A stretch of DNA of 38,751 nt from Rhodopseudomonas sp. GTDB taxonomy: Bacteria > Pseudomonadota > Alphaproteobacteria > Rhizobiales > Xanthobacteraceae. This document shows, in pieces, positions 32,249 to 38,751 of this stretch (position 1 is the first letter of the stretch; each line of letters starts with the position of its first letter). The translations under genes and the position numbers were made by a program. The notes beneath the pieces are model-generated. The model did not search any database. It was not told where the DNA came from and saw only the letters and a list, made by a program, of their open reading frames with translations. The DNA is taken from assembly GCA_016124795.1 (NCBI GenBank), contig WGNB01000068.1:1-38751 (forward strand), in the 5' to 3' direction.

Positions 32249-33750
32249 GTCACCTGAAACCACGCCGCCATGCCGGCCGCCATGTGTTCGATCATGTGGC
32301 AATGCATCATCCACTTGCCGGGATTGTCGGCGACAAAGGCGATCCGTTCGCTGCGCTCGACATCGACGAGCACGGTGTCGAGCCAATAAGGCGCGTGGCC
32401 ACCGCCCGCGGTGAGATGGCGGAAATGGTGGCCGTGGATATGCATCGCGTGCGCCAGCGCGCTGCGGTTGGCGAAGTTGATGACGACGGTGCGGCCGCGC
32501 GCGACCGTGAACATCGGCGGGCCGTCGTGGCCGGTCGCCGCAATGCCGGCGAGCGCCCAGAGCCGTTGTTGCGGCGGGATGCCGAAGCCATTGAAGCGGC
32601 CGGGCCCCATCCCGCCACCCATGCCACGCCCCATGCCGCCTCCCATGCCGCCTCCCATGCCGCCACCGCCCATCATGCCCATCATCATGCCGCCATCGAG
32701 CGGCACATCGACGACCAGCGCCTGCGCGAGATCGAGCGTCGCCGGCAATGGGTTGGCCGGCAGCGGTTGCGGCGCGGGCAGGGCGTCGGCCCGCATCGGT
32801 TCGCCGGCGTCATAGACGAAGCGGCCGATATCGAGCCAGCCGTCGCGCATATCGGCGACTTGGATCGGCGCGCGCGCGCCGGGCTTCAGGCTGGCGTCGA
32901 GGATCAGATCATAGCGAGTGCCGGGGCCGAAGGTGAGGACGCCGTTGTGCACGATCTCCGGCGGGCAGGGCTGACCGTCGACCGCCACGATCCGGGTGAC
33001 ATGGTCGGGGATGCGCAGGCTGAAGATGCGGGCATTGGCGGTATTCACGATGCGCAGCCGCAGCCGTTCGTTGGTCTTGACCGCGAGTTCAAAGCTGTCC
33101 TGGCTGTTGAGCGTGACATATTGGCCGAGCCGGCCGGCCATCATCGCATCGTGGATATTGCCGAAACTCGGTTCGATCTGGCCGTTGTCCAATAGCCGCC
33201 AGTCGTCGAGCACCAGCACCAGGTCGCGGTCGACCGCCGGCGCTTTCGGCTCGTCGACGATCAGCACGCCGTAGAGCCCGCGCGCCAGTTGCTCGGAGGA
33301 GCCGAAATGGGTGTGGTACCAGAAGGTGCCGGCATCCGGCGGGGCGAAGCGGTAATCGAAGCTTTGGCCCGGCTCGATCGGCTTCTGCGTCAAATAAGGA
33401 ACGCCGTCCATGGCGTTGGCGATCCGCAAGCCGTGCCAGTGGATGACGGTCGCCTGATCGAGGTCATTGACCAGGCGGACCTTGAGTTCCTCGCCTTGCT
33501 TGACCCGCAAGGTCGGACCGGGCGACAGGCCGTCGTAGCCCCAGATCGGGGTCGGCGCCGCGCCGGGGCCGCGCAGGTGAGCAAGCCCGCTGCGCGCGTG
33601 CAGCACCCTGAAGCCGTCGCCGTCCGCTTCGGCGGCGCCGGCCTTCGATCCGGGCAGGGCCAAAACGGTCAGGCTGGCGCCGATGCCGGCAAGGAGATGG
33701 CGCCTTGTCGGCGAAAGCCATTGGCGCGCGGTCGGTCGGGAATTGGTCAT
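32245..33750 (-). CDS. Multicopper oxidase with Met-rich loop (CueO-like)
   Basis: About 501 residues. A Tat signal (SPTRRHLLAGIGASLTVLA) directs the folded enzyme to the periplasm. All copper ligand motifs are present: HWHGL near 104, WYHTH near 144, the HAMHIHGHHF cluster near 434, and HCHMIEHMAAGM near 483, whose last Met is the axial type-1 ligand. Before the third cupredoxin domain, residues about 353-384 are Gly/Met-rich with ten Met, resembling the copper-binding insert of CueO. It probably oxidises Cu(I) or phenolics for copper tolerance. I chose ATG 33750 because the Tat motif follows it. No copper regulator lies nearby. Confidence 0.93.
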   Translation of the reverse strand: MTNSRPTARQWLSPTRRHLLAGIGASLTVLALPGSKAGAAEADGDGFRVLHARSGLAHLRGPGAAPTPIWGYDGLSPGPTLRVKQGEELKVRLVNDLDQATVIHWHGLRIANAMDGVPYLTQKPIEPGQSFDYRFAPPDAGTFWYHTHFGSSEQLARGLYGVLIVDEPKAPAVDRDLVLVLDDWRLLDNGQIEPSFGNIHDAMMAGRLGQYVTLNSQDSFELAVKTNERLRLRIVNTANARIFSLRIPDHVTRIVAVDGQPCPPEIVHNGVLTFGPGTRYDLILDASLKPGARAPIQVADMRDGWLDIGRFVYDAGEPMRADALPAPQPLPANPLPATLDLAQALVVDVPLDGGMMMGMMGGGGMGGGMGGGMGRGMGGGMGPGRFNGFGIPPQQRLWALAGIAATGHDGPPMFTVARGRTVVINFANRSALAHAMHIHGHHFRHLTAGGGHAPYWLDTVLVDVERSERIAFVADNPGKWMMHCHMIEHMAAGMAAWFQVT

Positions 33751-33917
33751 GGTCGGTTTCCCATCTGGCGTGAGCAGCCCCGGATCGTGGTGACCCAAAT
33801 CCGGTCGTCCGCTATTGAGCTGGCGCAATCCGGGCCTATTTTTGTCCTAGGAGCTGGGTTTTAGCGTGCTATAAGCCGCGCCGCCGGTGAGGCGGTCATT
33901 TGGCGCCCGGTCAGGTC

Positions 33918-33946
33918 TTGCCCTGACGGGGACCACGAGTTATGCC
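33918..33946 (+). promoter_or_regulatory. Candidate promoter of tRNA-Leu
   Basis: TTGCCC (33918-33923) and TATGCC (33941-33946) are separated by exactly 17 bases. Transcription would start about 30 bases before the tRNA, and the transcript may continue into tig. Confidence 0.45.
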
Positions 33947-33983
33947 CGCCTCGCAGCGCTAGGACGGTTTTTAACGGCCCATT

Positions 33984-34068
<85 letters not shown>

Positions 34069-34250
34069 GCCATTGGCTTTTAGGGACCGGAGCAAAGCGG
34101 ACCGGGCGCGCACGAGTTCAACAGGGCTTAACGCCCGAAGGCGACAGAGTTTTGACAAACGCGGGTCAGGCCCCGCATCCAGACACCTCCGCCGCGCCGC
34201 GCGACTTATCGATCCGGCGGCGCGCGCGCGACAAGCAACGAAGTGAGATC

Positions 34251-35606
34251 ATGCAGGTTACCGAAACACTCTCCGACGGCCTCAAGCGCGAATATTCGGT
34301 GGTGGTCCCGGCCGCCGAACTCGAAGCCAAGGTCAACACCCGGCTGGACGAGTTGAAGGACCGCGTGAGGATCAACGGCTTCCGCCCGGGCAAGGTGCCG
34401 GTCTCCCACCTCAAGCGCGTTTACGGTCGCTCGGCGATGGCCGAGGTGATCGAAGCCACCGTGCGCGACACCAACAACCAGATCGTCACCGATCGTGGCT
34501 ACAAGCTCGCTGCCGATCCGAAAGTGACCTTGCCGGAAGACAAGGACGCGGTCGAAAAGCTGATCAATGGCGGCAGCGATCTGAGCTACACCGTCGGCTT
34601 GGAAATCGTGCCCGAGATCAAGCTCGCCGATTTCAAATCGATCAAGCTCACCAAGCCGGTCGCCGAAGTGACCGACGCCGAAGTCGATGAAGGCATCGCC
34701 CGCATCGCCGAGCAGAACCGGCCTTACGCGCCGAAAGCCGAAGGCGCCAAGGCCGAGACCGGCGACCGCGTCAATGTCGCCTTTGTCGGTACCATCGACG
34801 GCACGCCGTTCGAAGGCGGCACCGGCGATGACATCGCCGTGCAGATCGGCTCCAACACTTTCATCCCGGGTTTTGAAGAACAGCTGATCGGCATCGCCGC
34901 CGGCGAGAAGCGCACCGTCAAGGCGACCTTCCCGGTGCAATATGCCAATGAGGCGCTGGCCGGCAAGGCGGCCGAATTCGCCGTCACCGCCAAGTCAATT
35001 GACGCGCCCGGCGAGGTCAAGGTCGATGACGAGTTCGCCAAGTCGCTCGGCCTGGAGTCGCTCGACAAGCTGCGCGAGGCGGTCAAGGATCGCATCGGCC
35101 GCGACCAGCAGGCGATGACCCGCCAGAAGGTCAAGCGCGCGCTGCTCGACGAACTCGACAAGCTGCATCAGTTCGATTCGCCGCCGAGCATGGTCGAGGA
35201 AGAATTCAAGCGGGTCTGGACCTCGGTCACCGAGGAACTCAAGAACGAGAACAAGACCTTCGCCGACGAGAACACCACCGAGGAAAAGGCGCGCGAGGAA
35301 TACCAGGCGATCGCCGCCCGCCGCGTGCGGCTCGGTCTGGTGCTGGCCGAGATCGGCGAGAAGAACAAGATCACCGTGACCGACGACGAACTCAGCCGGG
35401 CGGTTGCCGAGCGGGCGCGTCAGTTCGCCGGTCAGGAGCAGCGGGTGTGGGATTATTTCCGGCAGAACCCGGAAGCGGTCGCTTCGCTGCGGGCGCCGAT
35501 CTTTGAAGAGAAGGTCGTCGACTTCATGCTCGAACTCGCCGACGTCACCGAAAAGAAGGTGTCGCGCGAAGAGTTGTTCAAGGAAGACGACGACAAGGCG
35601 GCCTGA
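34251..35606 (+). CDS. tig: Trigger factor chaperone
   Basis: A 451-residue ribosome-bound chaperone and peptidyl-prolyl isomerase. The N-terminal ribosome-binding domain includes the signature GFRPGKVP near residue 43. The FKBP-type PPIase domain follows (about 150-245, [20 protein letters not shown]). The long C-terminal helical domain ends in an acidic tail ([12 protein letters not shown]). It starts at ATG 34251 and meets new chains at the exit tunnel. A terminator follows at 35675, so clpP probably has its own promoter. Confidence 0.97.
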   Translation: MQVTETLSDGLKREYSVVVPAAELEAKVNTRLDELKDRVRINGFRPGKVPVSHLKRVYGRSAMAEVIEATVRDTNNQIVTDRGYKLAADPKVTLPEDKDAVEKLINGGSDLSYTVGLEIVPEIKLADFKSIKLTKPVAEVTDAEVDEGIARIAEQNRPYAPKAEGAKAETGDRVNVAFVGTIDGTPFEGGTGDDIAVQIGSNTFIPGFEEQLIGIAAGEKRTVKATFPVQYANEALAGKAAEFAVTAKSIDAPGEVKVDDEFAKSLGLESLDKLREAVKDRIGRDQQAMTRQKVKRALLDELDKLHQFDSPPSMVEEEFKRVWTSVTEELKNENKTFADENTTEEKAREEYQAIAARRVRLGLVLAEIGEKNKITVTDDELSRAVAERARQFAGQEQRVWDYFRQNPEAVASLRAPIFEEKVVDFMLELADVTEKKVSREELFKEDDDKAA

Positions 35607-35674
35607 GCCGCGTTACCCCACGCCGCTACCGTCGATTTGATCGTCGGTGCGGCAAGCGGGGCTGTCAGAGATAC

Positions 35675-35710
35675 AATCCCGGTGCGCGCAGGCGCGCCGG
35701 GATTTTTTTT
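35675..35710 (+). terminator. Rho-independent terminator after tig
   Basis: AATCCCGG (35675-35682) pairs with CCGGGATT (35697-35704), with additional GCGCG/CGCGC pairing inside, followed by a run of eight T. Confidence 0.92.
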
Positions 35711-35892
35711 ATGCGCCAGTGGGGCGGGTCGAAGATTAACCGCCGGCAGGGCGGCGCGCGCTTCGTCATTAACCGATCTGTCACCAGCATCGGGATTTGC
35801 CGCGAACCCGGATTGCCGGGCCTGCGGGCGCGGAATACGACCTGATGAGTCGCGGCGTGCGGCCCGGCCATTTGCCGGCCGCTTTTAGGGGC

Positions 35893-35921
35893 TTGCGTTT
35901 AGCCGGTTGCGAAAATAGATC
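35893..35921 (+). promoter_or_regulatory. Candidate promoter of clpP
   Basis: TTGCGT (35893-35898) and TAGATC (35916-35921) are separated by 17 bases, about 67 bases before the clpP ATG. Both hexamers are weak. The same CTTGCG could serve a heat-shock sigma-32 promoter, since clpP is a heat-shock gene, but no clear sigma-32 -10 element is seen. No gene lies in 35711-35987. Confidence 0.3.
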
Positions 35922-35987
35922 GTCGGGACGCGACGTTTGGCTAATCTAGCCGGAGCGATTCGCGTCAATTTGCCTGGTGGAGCCGAA

Positions 35988-36623
35988 ATGAAAGATCCCG
36001 TCGAGACCTACATGAACCTCGTCCCGATGGTGGTCGAGCAAACCAACCGCGGCGAACGCGCTTACGACATTTTCTCGCGGCTGCTGAAAGAGCGCATCAT
36101 CTTCATCACCGGTCCGATCGAGGACGGGATGTCGACGCTGGTCGTGGCGCAGCTTCTGTTTCTGGAAGCGGAAAATCCGAAAAAAGAAATCTCGATGTAT
36201 ATCAACTCGCCGGGTGGCGTGGTGACGTCGGGCATGGCGATCTACGACACGATGCAGTTCATCCGGCCGGAGGTCTCGACCTTGTGCATCGGCCAGGCCG
36301 CGTCGATGGGCTCGCTGCTGCTCGCCGCCGGCGCCAAGGACATGCGCTTCGCGCTGCCGAACGCCCGCATCATGGTCCACCAGCCGTCCGGCGGTTTCCA
36401 GGGGCAGGCGACCGATATCATGCTGCACGCCCAGGAAATCCTGAACCTGAAAAAGCGACTGAACGAAATCTACGTGCACCACACCGGCCAGTCGCTGAAG
36501 AAGATCGAGGATGCTCTGGAGCGTGACTACTTCCTTACCGCTGACATGGCCAAGGATTTCGGCCTGGTCGACAAGGTGATCGACAAGCGGCCTCAGGAGT
36601 TGCTGCCGAAGCCGCCAGCCTGA
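35988..36623 (+). CDS. clpP: ATP-dependent Clp protease proteolytic subunit
   Basis: A 211-residue serine peptidase that forms a 14-mer and partners with ClpX and ClpA. It has [42 protein letters not shown], catalytic Ser at about 106 in [12 protein letters not shown], His at about 131 in [15 protein letters not shown], and the Asp in the [18 protein letters not shown] stretch. ATG 35988 has GGTGGAG upstream. The longer in-frame opening at 35937 lacks family support. clpX follows after 439 bases. Confidence 0.97.
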   Translation: MKDPVETYMNLVPMVVEQTNRGERAYDIFSRLLKERIIFITGPIEDGMSTLVVAQLLFLEAENPKKEISMYINSPGGVVTSGMAIYDTMQFIRPEVSTLCIGQAASMGSLLLAAGAKDMRFALPNARIMVHQPSGGFQGQATDIMLHAQEILNLKKRLNEIYVHHTGQSLKKIEDALERDYFLTADMAKDFGLVDKVIDKRPQELLPKPPA

Positions 36624-37062
36624 TCTGTCGATGGCTGACGCAGCTTGCGGCTTTTGCTTCGGGGCGAGCCGCAAGACCGGGGCCAGGGCGTCACCTTGAT
36701 ATCGGGGCGCCGCGTCGCCAGTTTATGACGGCGCGGCGGGAGTTTGGCCCGGGTTCCCTGCGGTACCGTCCGCCGCCGTCTTGTCCTTCCGTCTTATCCA
36801 GAGGCGCGGCACCGGTTAGGGTTATCGTTAATACATTCTTGATTATCATGCCGTTAGCATGCTTGGCTTAGGGTGTGGGAGCGTGAGAAGGGAATGCAGG
36901 CCTCCCGATAGTGGCTGCCGTGCTGGTGTTTCGGCGCGAAACTTGCTTCGCTGTTATCGGCGCTCACCGGAGCGGCCGGCTGCGGAGAGCCCAAGCGGAT
37001 GGTCTTTAGATCAAGTCTAGTTTTGATCGAGCGATTTTCGATCGAGTGATACGGAGAATGGA
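36624..37062. other. Intergenic region between clpP and clpX
   Basis: About 440 bases with no gene that I can support. A hairpin with a perfect 9-bp stem, CTTGCGGCT (36644-36652) and AGCCGCAAG (36667-36675), follows clpP without a U-run. TTAATACATTCTTGA at 36828-36842 resembles the CtrA-binding TTAA-N7-TTAA with one mismatch. Close to clpX lie GATCAA and TTGATC and two direct repeats described separately. The length suggests clpX has its own promoter, which I could not place. Confidence 0.4.
37025..37050 (+). repeat. Direct repeat before clpX
   Basis: GATCGAGCGAT (37025-37035) and GATCGAGTGAT (37040-37050) differ in one base and lie 15 bp apart, ending 12 bases before the clpX ATG. A third partial copy, GATCAAG, precedes them. 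This is in the untranslated leader, so it could be an RNA or operator element, or chance slippage. Confidence 0.5.
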
Positions 37063-38340
37063 ATGAGCAAAGTCGGCGGCAGCGATTCCAAGAACACCCT
37101 GTACTGCTCGTTCTGCGGCAAGAGCCAGCACGAAGTACGCAAACTCATCGCCGGTCCGACGGTGTTCATCTGCGATGAATGCGTCGAGCTGTGCATGGAC
37201 ATCATTCGCGAGGAAAACAAATCCTCGCTGGTCAAGTCGCGCGACGGCATCCCGACGCCGAAAGAAATCTGCAAGGTGCTCGACGATTATGTGATCGGTC
37301 AGATGCATGCCAAGCGCGTGCTCTCGGTCGCCGTCCATAACCACTACAAGCGCCTCAACCATCAGGCCAAGCACAACGACGTCGAACTGGCCAAGTCGAA
37401 CATCCTGCTGATCGGTCCGACCGGTTCCGGCAAGACGTTGCTGGCGCAGACGCTGGCGCGCATTCTTGATGTGCCGTTCACGATGGCGGACGCGACGACG
37501 CTGACCGAAGCCGGATATGTCGGCGAGGACGTCGAGAACATCATCCTCAAGCTGTTGCAGTCGGCCGACTATAACGTCGAGCGTGCGCAGCGCGGCATCG
37601 TCTACATCGACGAAATCGACAAGATCTCGCGCAAGTCCGATAACCCGTCGATCACCCGCGATGTGTCGGGCGAGGGCGTGCAACAGGCCTTGCTCAAGAT
37701 CATGGAAGGCACGGTCGCTTCGGTGCCGCCGCAGGGCGGCCGCAAGCATCCGCAGCAGGAGTTCCTCCAGGTCGACACCACCAACATCCTGTTCGTGTGT
37801 GGCGGCGCCTTCTCCGGCCTCGACAAGATCATTTCGTCGCGCGGCAAGTCGACCTCGATCGGCTTCGGTGCTGCGGTGGCGGCGCCGGAAGATCGCAAGG
37901 CCGGTGAAATCTTCCGCGAGGTCGAGCCCGAGGATCTGCTCAAGTACGGCCTGATCCCGGAATTCGTCGGTCGTCTGCCGGTGGTGGCCACGCTCGAAGA
38001 TCTCGACGAGAACTCGCTGAAGAAGATCCTGGTCGATCCCAAGAACGCGCTGGTCAAGCAGTATCAGCGGTTGTTCGAAATGGAATCGATCGAGCTGACC
38101 TTTGCCGACGAGGCCTTGGGTGCGATTGCCCGCAAGGCGATCGAACGCAAGACCGGCGCGCGCGGCCTGCGCTCGATCATGGAGGGCATCCTGCTCGATA
38201 CCATGTTCGACCTACCGAGCCTGGAAGGCGTCGAGGAAGTGGTGATTTCGCGCGAAGTCGTCGAAGGCACGGCGCGGCCGCTTTACATCTACGCCGACCG
38301 CAGCGACCGGACGGCCGATCAGGGCTCGGCCAGCGCCTGA
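37063..38340 (+). CDS. clpX: ATP-dependent Clp protease unfoldase ClpX
   Basis: A 425-residue AAA+ unfoldase. The N-terminal zinc domain has Cys 15, 18, 37 and 40 (CSFCGKS...CDECVELC). Walker A is GPTGSGKT near 118, Walker [11 protein letters not shown], and the pore loop is in the [12 protein letters not shown] region. The C-terminal small domain contains the [13 protein letters not shown] arginine-sensor segment. It feeds substrates to ClpP and in alphaproteobacteria is part of cell-cycle proteolysis. GGAG lies 7 bases before the ATG. Confidence 0.98.
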   Translation: MSKVGGSDSKNTLYCSFCGKSQHEVRKLIAGPTVFICDECVELCMDIIREENKSSLVKSRDGIPTPKEICKVLDDYVIGQMHAKRVLSVAVHNHYKRLNHQAKHNDVELAKSNILLIGPTGSGKTLLAQTLARILDVPFTMADATTLTEAGYVGEDVENIILKLLQSADYNVERAQRGIVYIDEIDKISRKSDNPSITRDVSGEGVQQALLKIMEGTVASVPPQGGRKHPQQEFLQVDTTNILFVCGGAFSGLDKIISSRGKSTSIGFGAAVAAPEDRKAGEIFREVEPEDLLKYGLIPEFVGRLPVVATLEDLDENSLKKILVDPKNALVKQYQRLFEMESIELTFADEALGAIARKAIERKTGARGLRSIMEGILLDTMFDLPSLEGVEEVVISREVVEGTARPLYIYADRSDRTADQGSASA

Positions 38341-38751
38341 TCCTGTTCCAATCCGATCCCGATCCGGCGGCCCGAAAGGCCGCCGGGCGGGTTCCCGGTG
38401 GTGGCATCGGACCGCCCCGGTTCGAACCCTAAAAAGCTTGCTTGAGGCCGCCCGTCCCGGAGCCGCCTTTTCGGTCAGTGGACCACCCCGCTTCGCCCGT
38501 GCCCGGGTTCGACAAAGGCGGGAATTAGTACCCCAGTACGGCATATCGTTCGCCGAATCGCGCCTTTTGTGGTGTCGTTCTCGTTGGTTAGCCGGTTTTA
38601 ACTTGAACTGCCGGCGTTACTTGCAGAGCCTATAGCGTCATCCTACGTATAGTGTCGAAGAGCAACTGGCGTACAAAATCATCTTCGTTTTCGACCGGGT
38701 GAGGCCTTCGGGCATTCCGAAGGGCCTCGGGACTTTCAAGCGTCCCGCGAC
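38341..38751. other. Non-coding region after clpX
   Basis: No gene supported. CCGGCGGCC (38364-38372) and GGCCGCCGG (38378-38386) form a perfect 9-bp hairpin around CGAAA, the likely end of the clpX transcript although it lacks a U-run. A pair TTGCAG (38621-38626) and TACGTA (38644-38649), 17 bases apart, is a weak promoter candidate. Two further hairpins lie at the very end (GAGGCCTTCGG/CCGAAGGGCCTC at 38701-38728, CGGGAC/GTCCCG at 38728-38747). lon follows clpX in most relatives, so this may be its leader. Confidence 0.4.

Noticed and set aside
35637-35987. Sigma-32 heat-shock promoter before clpP
   Set aside because: A CTTGCG -35-like element exists, but no matching -10 at the right distance.

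Overview
The window is a high-GC chromosomal segment of an alphaproteobacterium, most likely of the order Hyphomicrobiales (Rhizobiales), near the Bradyrhizobiaceae/Xanthobacteraceae. The evidence is gene order and content: ctaA-DUF2842, metY, rplM-rpsI, nnrD next to glnBA, tRNA-Leu-tig-clpP-clpX, and two glutamine synthetases (GSI glnA and GSII glnII), with a GstI-like gene divergent from glnII. The exact genus cannot be named from this sequence. No CRISPR array, phage block or rRNA is present.

Left edge (1-2.5 kb): the right end of an IS3-family element lies inside an Mrr-type restriction endonuclease gene and leaves only its N-terminal half. A degenerate copy of a small membrane protein gene (DUF2842) follows, then an SGNH-hydrolase gene, then the intact DUF2842 copy. 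2.7-9.9 kb is housekeeping: heme A synthase (ctaA), O-acetylhomoserine sulfhydrylase (metY), CoA-binding, FMN-barrel, GST and crotonase-fold proteins, a thioesterase, and the rplM-rpsI operon with its own promoter and terminator. 10.1-12.8 kb holds two tandem membrane diguanylate cyclases. 12.8-15.4 kb holds rsuA, an rsmC-like gene and a second methyltransferase, read leftward as one unit.

15.5-19.2 kb is a leftward operon of two paralogous COG4705 membrane proteins followed by an OmpR-type response regulator and a histidine kinase. Each membrane protein is built from four copies of one motif with identical spacing. A CTTAGG-N5-CTTAGG direct repeat upstream looks like the regulator's own operator. 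I regard this as the least described system here.

19.4-22.3 kb is a nitrogen block: glnII behind a sigma-54-type promoter, the divergent gstI-like gene, and glutaminase. The predicted 5' end of the gstI-like mRNA is complementary to the glnII leader and start-codon region, which suggests RNA pairing in the control of GSII. glnBA at 28.6-30.4 kb also has a near-consensus sigma-54 promoter, so one NtrC-type nitrogen signal probably controls both loci.

22.4-28.4 kb is more accessory: an XRE/MmyB-type regulator divergent from a methyltransferase over a pair of 17-bp direct repeats, an SDR epimerase, and an exported caspase-like protein divergent from an exported DUF4384 protein. 30.7-38.3 kb holds nnrD, a Tat-exported multicopper oxidase with a Met-rich loop, tRNA-Leu(UAG), tig, clpP and clpX. 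The window ends in non-coding sequence after clpX, where lon usually follows in this group.
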